A stretch of 64,000 nt of DNA, taken from assembly GCA_021292105.1 (NCBI GenBank), contig CM037874.1:19527534-19591533 (forward strand). The letters run 5' to 3'. The translations under genes and the position numbers were made by a program. Positions 1 to 9,867 of the stretch are shown here, piece after piece (position 1 is the first letter of the stretch; each line of letters opens with the position of its first letter). The notes below the pieces were generated by a model that saw only the letters and a program-made list of their open reading frames with translations, searched no databases and was not told the origin of the DNA. The DNA comes from Anadara kagoshimensis. Taxonomy: Eukaryota > Mollusca > Bivalvia > Arcoida > Arcidae.

Positions 1-373
1 TAAAGCGTTTCGCTTGAACTTAAAATTGTGCAGATGAGGTAGGGTACAATAGGATATTGGCTTAAAACACAAGTTTTAAACAGACGTGTACAAGAATCGC
101 ATGCATTCCTTGTAACAGTAAATCGTTACAATTTGTCAATACATGAATGCGAAAAAAGAAGCAATGTCACGCCTAATAGTATCTTAACATTTAACTGTAA
201 AGCTGATCATATAAGTTAAAATATGATGTTGGTCTTAACTTTTTAGTCCTGGTCAAGGTAGCGGTCTTGTTAATAATTGAGATATGTATAAATATGATTT
301 ATATATGAATGTTGATATAGTGACAAGGTATATTATTTACACCTACGACAGATGACATGTGGCCTGGAATGCA

Positions 374-586
374 CTGTACAGACCTGTCGAAAGTGTAACA
401 CTAATAAGCTAACGAATTGGTGCCGATTTGGTACCTCACTTTGGGCCCCTGTTAGCTATATTGCGACAGTCTTTCGGCAGTTGCTATGTATCTCTTCGGC
501 CAACATCAAAACATGAATCTCGGCTACTTGGCAGTCGACTTCTTTTCGTTCGCTCGTTGTTAAACTTTCGACAGGCTAGGCCTGAA
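374..586. mobile_element. MITE copy, CTGTACAGACCTGTCG family
   Basis: The left end reads ACTGTACAGACCTGTCGAAA and the right end TTAAACTTTCGACAGG, inverted matches to each other and to the copies at 59308-59503 and 62698-63078. The interior shares GCTAT...TCTC motifs with the 59-kb copy. Confidence 0.6.
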
Positions 587-1899
587 ATGAACCCTGATAT
601 AAATACGATATAATTGTACTTGTATACTGTGATATTTATATTGTCTACTACTGTATATGTTGTTTACTAGGTGTACTAACATCGTGTAATGTTTGCTTCA
701 CTTGCTCAAATCATGTCGTTGTGGTTAACATGTAGGTCGCGACAAATCTATATGGCGCTAAAAACATTTATGCCGACGAAAACATGGTAAAGGATTGCAG
801 ATTTGCTACCATTAATTCAAGTTTACTTTCTTCTATTTGCAATGAAATGAGTTGTAATGCCTTGCAAACTGTGATTGGTTAATATGATTATTTTCAATAT
901 CTGTTAACATTGCATCAACGTTACCCATGCATTTCTCGAATCGTGTTTATGAATCATGTAAATTAATCGAATCAAGATTATTCGTGACAAGTTATGTAAT
1001 GCGCGAGTTGTTTTATAAGTTGTTGTTTTTTCTAGTACTGATTTTTTTTTAAATGCAAGTGCGTTTGCAGATATTGGGAGAGTAAATGTTTTTCGCAAAA
1101 ACCTAGTTTGCCGATTATTCTGCAGCTTGCTTTTAAAAAAGTGTCGATTTATCAATTTCTGAAACAACATTACCGGCAGTTTAATTCTTTTATATAATGC
1201 AGTATTGAACCGTTTGTACGCGGTGTAATGTTTCATTGTTACAAATACATATACGTTGTCCTTCATAGTGGATTGTATTATTAAATATATAAAATGTTTC
1301 ATAAAATCGCATTTGTTACAGCATGGACCATGATATTGCAAATGAAAACAATTCAATTTACACCTTCAATATATTCATACTGTACACTTTGGTAGCGTTG
1401 TCTATTTTGTGTTGTAATAAACAAAGCAACAGCTGCTTACATTGGCAGATCGACAGATGCTGAAAAAAAACACTTTGTTACACGCGTCGCCCCTTTACTC
1501 AAGGTTCGTCTTTGTTCGATTAATGTCAATATGACAAATAATTCATAGGATTATAGTGCATGTACTCCACAAAAAATATAAAGATATTAATTTCATATTC
1601 AGAAGATGTTAAGGTCGGGGATACGAATTTGATATTGGATTTAGCATGGGGAAAAATACCCGTTGAAGGCATAACAACTGCTGGATGAAATAGCACACCA
1701 AAACATCGTCATTAAAACCTTTTTATATCAGTTGATCAGATATATGCATGTATAGTCGAATTCTGCTGAATCAATCAATCCTACTTAAAATGATTGACAT
1801 TTACGAACGTTTTATTGTTCATATGAAAATTAACATCATCGATGGTCAATTGACCGCCTATTCGAATCTGTCAGACTGACCCCAACCATTAGCACAGAC

Positions 1900-1902
<3 letters not shown>

Positions 1903-1946
<44 letters not shown>
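1903..1946. repeat. (GA)n microsatellite
   Basis: Uninterrupted GA dinucleotide run of about 22 units. Confidence 0.95.
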
Positions 1947-3020
1947 ATAATCTTTAATTTGTGTCAACCCTCTGGACAATAATTCGTTTGTCACATTTTG
2001 TCATGTTTTGGTAGAAGGAGATTATTTAACTTTCCTGGAGTAAAAATTCCATTAAGTAATGACAACCTATTTTGCTTATTCATGTTACTGGTGCTTGTAA
2101 ATCGATCCGCCCAATAAAAATATTTTCTTGTGACACCAATATTCTACTTTTAGCGAATGACTTAAAAAGTCATAAAAATAATTTCATTTCTATTTATATA
2201 TATAAGAAAACACTCAACAATGTCCCAGTTGAGTCAACAATGTCCTAATTTAAAGGGTGGTCTTAAGAAGATATATAAATTAATTTTATTTATAGTAAAT
2301 AATTTGACACTATTTATCACGTTATTGGATTACCCAATATAGCCTTGTTTACCTGCTGGGTGATTCATTGACTATTTATGCAATACCAATGTTGTCTATC
2401 CTTTTACTATATACGGATATATTTTTAAAACGGATTTATTTTGTTAGTTTTTATATGTCATTTTTGAATGTTCAGTGTGTAATCCAGGATTTTCAGAAGG
2501 GACATTTTAAAAAACTTTCCTCTAAAAGACTAAAACACAATAACACCAATACACATGTAATCTAAAATGTGGCCCACTTGAAGGTCTTAAGCAATGGGGT
2601 CATTTGACAAAATAAGGGATCACTCCTCCTATGGTCTCTTTTAGAATGAACAGCGAATGCGCCCACTTTAAATTCAAAATTAGCACATGACAAATCTGAA
2701 ACATACACGTTTTTCTTATATCATGTACTATTTTTGTACTTTTGATAAATTGTTTTTATTTGTTTAACTTAAAAAGCGCGGCGTGTTTAAGTGTCAATAT
2801 TTTAAATTATAAGTCAACATTTAGGTGTGTGTACAGTTCATTGACTTGAGTGACTGACTGAGGATTAGACTGAAATAATGTTAAACATCGGGTTTTTTTT
2901 CTCTTTAAAATCGTTAAATGTAATTTTTGCTTCAGCATCACTGGCGATTATATTAATCAAAGAAGTATTTAATTCAGAAAATACAAAAATTATAATATGA
3001 CATTGCACCCAGAATCAAAA

Positions 3021-3024
<4 letters not shown>

Positions 3025-3059
<35 letters not shown>
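3025..3059. repeat. (GA)n microsatellite
   Basis: GA dinucleotide run of about 17 units. Confidence 0.95.
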
Positions 3060-3061
<2 letters not shown>

Positions 3062-3584
3062 GTGGCTAGATGCTGACTGGTTCGGAATCATTCCTGCTTT
3101 TGAAATTTCTAGTGTTCAGATAACATACTCCAATTAACCACTGATTTATGCCTTGATTTAAATCTTTTAACGTTACTATAATTAATTACACGATTTTTGT
3201 CACACTTTATACGGAACTTTAACAAAACAAATTAATATGCACCAAGGTATTTTATCACTCAGTGTATCTCTAGCATAGCAATGAGGTTTTATATAATTCG
3301 GTGTACATATATTTGACTGCCTGAAGAGCAATACACATATATAAATTCTGTGCATGAAAATATTACAATTATGAAACGAGTGTTTCAGATCACTGTGGTG
3401 AAAAAAAACCAGGATGTAATACGTTGAGCCAGATCAGTATTCATTCTAGATGGGAACCATGGGGCCAGTGATCCTTTGTTTTGCAAAATGGTCCCAATTA
3501 TAAGTGGGTCATCTTTAACATTACACGAATGTAGCGGTAGTTTAGAGATTTTTTTAAAATGGTCCCTACTGAAAAATCCTAGAA

Positions 3585-4960
3585 TGTACACGTCTTGATA
3601 GTGGATCATCTTGATGTGTAGAAGACTGGATAGTGTAGGAATATGAATGGATACAGACATGTGGCCATGGTTGTATGGATGGATTCGATATGATGCGGGG
3701 GTATGGATTGAGATGTGGATGTACGGTGGATCTAAAGATTGGGTAATCACATGGGTGAATGAACATATGAATGAATCTAGAGATATGTATAGCAGACCTC
3801 AAGATATGATTTGATTAAGTTGGATCTAGACAAGTGGATGCATATGGATGCTGTAGAGATGTAGATTAGAGATGTGGATCTATGTGATATCCCTAAGAAT
3901 GTATGCGTGTGAGGTTGGGTCTAGAGGTGGATTTTAAGATGTGGATGTGTCTAGAGATCTGACGATGTAAACTATTAATCTATGACGGATCTAAAGATGT
4001 AGGCGTATGACTGGACCTAGTTGGTGGATCCAGGTCGAGTGGATCTAGAGAAGTGGGATCATGGGTGGATTTTAAGATGTGTATGGGTCTAGAGATCTGA
4101 AGATGTAAACTATGAATCTATGATGGATCTAAAGATGTAGGTGTATGAGTGGATCTAGTAGTTGGTGGATCCAGGTCGGGTGGATCAGGAGAAGTGGACT
4201 TATGGGTGGAACTAGAAATTAGAATATATGAGTGGTGGGAAATATGGGTGGATATATGGGTGGTGTGGAGATATGAGTGGACCGATATGGACAAATGGAT
4301 GGTGTCGAAATATGGGTGGATCTGGAGATGTGGGTATATTGGTGGTGTGGAAATATGGGTCGACGATCTAGAGATGTGGATATACGGGTGGCCAGTCTAG
4401 AGATATGGGTCGATTTAGAGTTGTGGTGATTCAGTAGGTGGATTTAGAGGTGTGGCGACTAGAGCTAAGGAGATATGGTGGATATTAAGATGTGGCAATA
4501 TGGGTGGGTCTAGAGCTGGGAGATATGACCATTATGGGTGGATCTAGAGCTCGGGAGATATGGCCGTTGTGTGGAGACAGGGGTGGATCTGGAAATGTGC
4601 CGGCTCATGATAAATATGGGTGTCAGATCTGGAGATATATGGTGGTGTGGAGATATAGGTTTGTCTAGAGATGGGTGTGGAGATATGGGTGGATCTGGAG
4701 ATGTAATTATCATTATGGGTGGTGTGGAGATATGGGTGGATCTGGAGATGTAATTATCATTATGGGTGGTGTGGAGATATAGGTTTGTCTAGAGATGGTC
4801 AGGTGTGGAGATATGGGTGGATCTGGAGATGTAATTATCATTATGGGTGGTGTGGAGATATGGGTGGATCTAAAGATGTGGCGATATGGGCGAATTTAGA
4901 GCCGAGAATATTTGGGTGGCTCTGACTCTGGAGATTGTGGATTTACCTGTTTACAGTGGA
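3585..4960. repeat. Degenerate minisatellite, GATATGGGTGGATCTAGAG-type units
   Basis: Short units built from GATATGGGTGGAT, CTAGAGATGTGG and GGTGTGGAGATAT recur with variable spacing; longer blocks (GGATCTGGAGATGTAATTAT...) repeat at 4690, 4740 and 4825. Open frames across it (e.g. repeated WVDLEM) are by-products. It ends ~55 bp beyond the LIM exon donor. Confidence 0.85.
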
Positions 4961-5017
4961 TACTTGGAGGGACTAACGGGTATTAGTGAATCGAATTTAT
5001 CAAACAAAATATATTAC

Positions 5018-5434
5018 CTGTATTGCCACATGTTTGTTGTCAGGGTTGTAAGCACTTTCTAAGTCCAGTGGTTGACGTTCCCGTGCTATCTGGCCAAGTG
5101 GTTTACCTACATGCGTTTTACAATACACTTCCTTATCAGCAGTTCCATTGGCGTCATTACGATGATAGGTCTGCATCGTCAACGGTAGTCCACACACCCG
5201 ACATCTGAAACACTGCTTATGAAACACTGCCCCGATATTTACTTGTTCCGACACTGGGACCCTTCTGTAACACCTATAACACGGGTTGATAGGGTCTGGT
5301 TTGGGCAACCGTTCATATTTGAATTCATATAGCGTTGCCCTCTCGTATGTAAAGGAGTACTTGTACGATCCATCGTCCCCTTTCCCTTCCTGTACGTTAA
5401 TTTGAACAGGTAAATCTGCTTCAGGGCTTGACAT
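5018..5434 (-). CDS. LIM-domain protein, first coding exon (partial gene)
   Basis: A minus-strand exon of 139 codons. The ATG at 5434-5432 starts MSSPEADLPVQ and has A at -3; the reading frame extends 8 codons further upstream only through a TTG, so this ATG is the likely start. The exon ends in CAG|gtaata (donor complement at 5016-5017), phase 0, so the gene continues to the left and probably leaves the window. Residues ~54-112 form one LIM zinc-binding domain: C-x2-C-x16-H-x2-C-x2-C-x2-C-x23-C-x2-H, the canonical eight ligands. Upstream of the LIM is a polar, Tyr-rich segment (SFTYERATLYEFKYERL). LIM domains bind proteins, often in actin-adhesion complexes; I cannot assign this one to a named subfamily. 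It is divergent to the vinculin-like gene at 9787. No further exons are recognisable between 1 and 5017. Confidence 0.85.
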
Positions 5435-5754
5435 CTTCAAATTATAATTATTATCCAATATTGAAACAAACTAAAATGTCTTCCATGATGTTTACATCCG
5501 ATAGTACGACAGGTAAATTATCATTATATATGCCTTACCTTCAACTGTGACCTAGATTATGCATACCTGTGGCAATACGGCCAGGTATCAAGCACATTTA
5601 ACATGTCAATCAACTGTATCAAAGGACGCCGCTTATACGAGGTAACTTCAGGTGAACATCGTAACGGTTGACTAGACGATCAAACCGCAAGAAACGGGGG
5701 GTTGGCAGTTACCTGACATGACGCAAACTGACAAACCAATTAGCTACTTTAATT

Positions 5755-5870
5755 CACAGGGGCCAGTTTCATAATAAATTTAAAAAAAATACCCATAAGA
5801 ATATAAAAAAGTACATACTTATGGGTATTTTTAAAATTTATTATGAAACTGGCCCCTGTGCTTTAATTCA
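5755..5870. mobile_element. Foldback MITE, hAT-like ends
   Basis: A 116-bp near-perfect palindrome: arms begin CACAGGGGCCAGTTTCATAA and run ~45 bp to a short loop. CAGGGGC is typical of hAT termini. CTTTAATTCA occurs directly on both sides, consistent with a target duplication of ~8-10 bp. Confidence 0.75.
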
Positions 5871-6094
5871 CGTACAGTAAAACGTGTATCCACTGCCATC
5901 AATAGGTTTATCTCGCCAAGTGCATGACAGGGCCCAGGGCCTGCTTTTAAAATCGTTCATTTTTCTTGCCATAACCGACACCTTATAATCCAGAGACATG
6001 CATGGGTGCAACTTCATCTTTAGTTTAAACTGTGACAATATTTTATGCATATAAAACATTATATGGTTAACAAATCAGAGGATCCCGAAACATT

Positions 6095-6151
6095 AGTAAT
6101 ACCAGCGACATTTAATACTGTATTGAACAGCTAAATGTCGCTGGTATTACT
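6095..6151. repeat. 20-bp perfect inverted repeat
   Basis: AGTAATACCAGCGACATTTA at 6095-6114 is exactly complementary to 6132-6151, with a 17-nt loop. It may be a short foldback element or a structured RNA; no further support. Confidence 0.7.
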
Positions 6152-7212
6152 CTTATGTTACATTAGCCATTCTCCTCAACAATTATTACATGCCAATTTA
6201 TTTTTGCATGCCACTAAAAGAAAAACATGTATGCTTAAATAAATAAATACATAAATAAATGCGAAGAAAGGTTATCTTCAGAGTGTAATATATTAAGCTT
6301 GTTACTACCGAATAGGCACAATTGTTGAAACACCCACAGCAAATTAAATTTCAAAATGTTCATTAAAAAGTAAATTTGATAAAATACAGTAACATAATAC
6401 ACTCGACTTGAGTTCAGAAATTGGACAATCATGATATTTTGGCAAGTTGCATAAATGTAGACGTTTGGCTTGCGTGAATGTGACTGTTTATGGATGATAT
6501 TGTTTTTCGACAAAAAGTCCATACAAAGCTTGTATCATTTTGTTCATATTAATAAATATCACAGTGTATGAACGGAACTGTACGCAAAAAGGTAGCTACT
6601 GTTCGGCGAAGCGAGAGACAATGAGGTCAACGAGTAAATTGTTTCTTATTTTCTTGTTGCGTAAATAGCAACTCGAAATCAAATACGGTAAATAAGCAGT
6701 TGTTCTCTATCTTCTTCTTGGGCGTATTTGTATGTTTTAGAATCTTAAAATAAATTAAATATTCCATTAAGAACAGTCATAAACACGTATTTGAGCAACG
6801 CTGGACCTATCTAAAATGTAGATTTATGCTCATTTAATCGAAAATATCCGAGAATTTTAAAATACATGATGAAAACAAACCATTTTTCAATCAGTCTATA
6901 TAGTTACAAAATCTACTTTGGCACAGAAATATTTAAAATATGAATTCAAGCGACATGACTGACAAGATGTTACTGTACCGGTAGTTTATATTTTGTCTGT
7001 ACCGGTAGTGAGTTTCTAGTAACAGAAACACTGTACCGGTAGTTTTTATTGTGATACTTTAACTTCAGTCTCTTTGGGATACTGGGGAAATTTCTCTTTT
7101 TCCAGTCAGAGATTTTTAGTACATTTATGCTTATTATGCTACCATGTGATTTTATCTAATTAGTTGTAAAGTATTATGGTAATACAGCCACCACTTCCTT
7201 TTAAACATAACC

Positions 7213-7320
7213 CCTGCGGTAGCTTAGTTGGTCGAGTGCTCGCTCCGTAAGTGGGAGGTCGTTGCTTCGAACAACGTAGGACACATTTACTCAACTCAAC
7301 TCCTCTTAAACTTGTGATAT
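7213..7320 (+). mobile_element. Truncated tRNA-derived SINE (inside the TIR element)
   Basis: GCGGTAGCTTAGTTGGTCGAG resembles a tRNA A box and GGTCGTTGCTTCGAAC a B box, followed by ACTCAACTCAACTCCTC. The same head recurs at 60036 and 61284. Confidence 0.65.
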
Positions 7321-7513
7321 TGCTTTGGCCAAAAAAAGATTGTCGTAAAATAAAATACTTTCATTTAAACAGATGGCTTCTTACCATTGTTGTTACTGCA
7401 AATAGTCTTCATACATTTTTATTTTTTACGACATTGAGCTTGAACTTAAGTGTAAAACTACTCGCACCTTAGAGTCGCCCTGAGTGTGCGTTAGTACAAT
7501 GAAAACCATAAAC

Positions 7514-8560
7514 TTAACTAATGTTCTCTGCGCCAGAAGGCGCATAAGGCCTTAACGCTATCCTTCTATTTTGTCTGTCCTTCGTTGCTGCTTTGGCTGT
7601 GTTCCATCTACTCCATCCAACAGCGTTTCTTTCTTTTTCCGTTGTTCTCCTCCATGTGGACATTGTGGTCTTTTCTTTTCTCCCTCTGGCTGCCACCTAG
7701 TGTTGTCTTTCAGTCACTTGTTCCCTCTTTCCTTAGTATATGTCCGAATCAGTTCCACTTCTTCTCCTGATCTCATAGCTTATGTTGTTAAGTCCAGCTG
7801 TTTTCAATATTTTTTTTCATTAGGTATTTCTGTTGCCATCTTATTCTTAGTATCCTTCTGAGGCAATATGTTTGGAAGCCGTTGTAAAAGGTGTTCATCT
7901 TTCTTCGTTCTTTTCCACGTTTTACTTTCATAAAACAATACTGGTCCTACTAAGGTCTTAAATAGGTGCATCTTTGTATTTTTTCCAATATTTTTGGTGT
8001 TCCAAATCCTTCTAAGTCTATTTCTTTGCATTTGATTTAAGCCCTATCCTTGATACCTCTTCAGTCGTTTTCCTAGCCTTATCATTCAACCCAAGACCTA
8101 ACAATAATGTTGTAAAGTCACTTCTTATTTCTCGTCTCACCCCATTTGTTGTTTTCTTTATCATCCAATATATAACTAGTAGAAAGAAACCCTGACATTA
8201 CACATCCCTGTTTTACACAACTTTTAATAGCGAACCACTCTGATGTATCATTTTCTTCAATGACAGCACACTCGAATCTCTTATACATCCCTCTTATAGC
8301 ATTAGTGATTTTGGTTGGAATCCCATAGCTGTTCGTTAAACACCATTACTCAACTCAACTCTTCGTTATCGTCCAAAGGCTCTTCCTGTGCACCGAGTCG
8401 AATGCCTTTTCAAAGTCCACAAAGTATGTGTATATTGGAGTTCTGAATTCATTTGCTTGCTCCAGTAATTTTCTCAGGATGTTCTGTTGTTACACTCCCT
8501 GGTCTAAATCCTGCATGTTCCTTCCTGAGTCTCTTTTCCACTCCTGTCTTAATCCTTGCA
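7514..8560 (-). pseudogene. Decayed LINE reverse-transcriptase fragment
   Basis: On the minus strand, 8430-8390 encodes FVDFEKAFDSVH, the classic RT motif A of non-LTR retrotransposons. Upstream is AGFRPGSVTTE, and downstream TLVGPVLFYESKTW and TWRRTTEKERNAVGWSRW, typical of the LINE C-terminal region, ending near 7520. Several frameshifts and stops make it inactive. Confidence 0.85.
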
Positions 8561-9441
8561 ATGACCATACAGTTAAATTCCTTGCTAATGACTGATAGTA
8601 AACACACTAGGAAATCTCACGCACATAGATTAATTCTCAGAGGTTAATAATCTTGTTCTCGTCGCGAATAGTAGCTTACGTTTAATAATATTTCTATATT
8701 ATAGCTATCACCCCCTCAGTTCTTGCAATATGGAAATTTGAGTAATAAATTGCCAAAAACATGCTACAGTATACGATATATTTTAATGCAATTGCAAAAT
8801 ATACTATAATTAAGGGGCTATTGGTCTTTAATATTGTCCATAGCATATTTTGCTTCAGTAGAAAAGCACGATTTATAATTTATAATTGAATTACAAAAAA
8901 TTTCTAGTATCAAACTGAAAATTCCATCTAATTTAACTCGCATGGATGGCGTGGTAGAGAAAAGTAGCTACCGGTACAGAAACAATACAGATGTTGAAAA
9001 CTACCGGTACAGTTCTAACTTTCGACCACGGAAGGAAAACTTGCTTTTTCAGTGTAAATACGAGTTTTGTAACATTCTGTACATGAGTTGGGGAATCTAA
9101 GAATATTTTTCTACATATAGGTACTGATAATGGAACATACAATGTGAAATAATACGTATTTTACATCATTTAACTACAAGTGAGAAGCCCATGGCTCGAC
9201 GTTTGATGATGTTCATCGTCATATTTATTATATAAGTTGACACTTTTCCGAGAGCATATGGCTACCACTAAAGCTTTATATAGTGAAGATGGATTAAATA
9301 AAAGGGATAAACTAAATCCATTAAAATTGAGTTAGAAAGATAGATAATCAACAACCCCGTGTCTCCCGATACACCTTCTTCTCGCTTCGACGAACAGTAG
9401 CTACCTTTTTGCGTACAGTTCCGTTCATACACTGTGAATAT

Positions 9442-9547
9442 TGTGTCGAATAAAAAACGTTTCGTTATCTTATCTTATCTGCTAAAAAGACTGGAGTCAG
9501 GACTGTTCATGATAATTTTTTATCTGTTGAATTTTTTTATAAACGTT

Positions 9548-9578
<31 letters not shown>

Positions 9579-9786
9579 TTATGCCAAGTGTCGCATCTTT
9601 ACACCCTTTGTCGTTGGACAGGTGGTCTGTCACAACACAGTTACTGCCCTTGGAAGAACTCTTCAGCAAGAAAAGTGTACATGAAATTTGATTTGCAGAA
9701 TAAACAACAAGATGTGACCAGACCTGCAATCAATACTGAAAATAATAGACATCTGATGAGTTAATCGAAGACTGAGCAATATCAAA
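9442..9786 (+). promoter_or_regulatory. Proximal upstream region of the vinculin-like gene
   Basis: 345 bp between the transposon end and the start codon. It contains a (TTTA)n run at ~9547-9580. I see no clear TATA box or initiator; the region is called only from position. Confidence 0.35.
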
Positions 9787-9867
9787 ATGGAGGTTACATA
9801 CGGTCTGCTGTCAAATTTAGTCCAAACCAAGTCAATAGAACGAGTATTGGCGCCTATAGCTTCTCAG
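9787..9867 (+). CDS. Vinculin-like gene, exon 1
   Basis: 27 codons, residues 1-27, ends phase 0 at CAG|gtgaaa. The ATG has context AAAATGG. It encodes MEVTYGLLSNL...SIERVLAPIASQ; the last 14 residues match the vinculin first helix (TIESILEPVAQQ), which fixes this as the true start exon. It is too short to be found as a long open frame. Confidence 0.85.

Larger units (their letters stand above)
1..3584. other. Left flank without recognised exons
   Basis: AT-rich sequence. Apart from a MITE-like copy at ~374-586 and two (GA)n tracts, I see no coding exon, RNA gene or conserved domain. It may be intron or 3' flank of the LIM gene at 5018. Confidence 0.5.
6560..9436. mobile_element. 2.88-kb TIR transposon with CACAGTG ends and 5-bp TSD
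   Basis: The two ends are inverted copies over ~58 bp with about one mismatch, starting CACAGTGTATGAACGGAACT. AATAT flanks both sides (6555-6559, 9437-9441). Inside each end, CTGTACCGGTAG motifs repeat (6973, 6997, 7031 on plus; 8968 and 9001 on minus). A 5-bp target duplication with CACnnTG ends is characteristic of the Transib/RAG-like group; no matching transposase is visible, so it is probably non-autonomous. It carries a nested SINE and a decayed LINE. Confidence 0.8.

Noticed and set aside
904-1356. 150-codon minus-strand open frame
   Set aside because: No recognisable domain, low-complexity AT-rich composition, and no clear splice partners with the LIM exon.
3385-4925. Several 60-120 codon open frames on both strands
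   Set aside because: They arise from the minisatellite; the repeated WVDLEM/ISPHHHIS-like peptides mirror the DNA repeat.
5023-5208. Plus-strand open frame opposite the LIM exon
   Set aside because: Shadow of the minus-strand LIM coding sequence.
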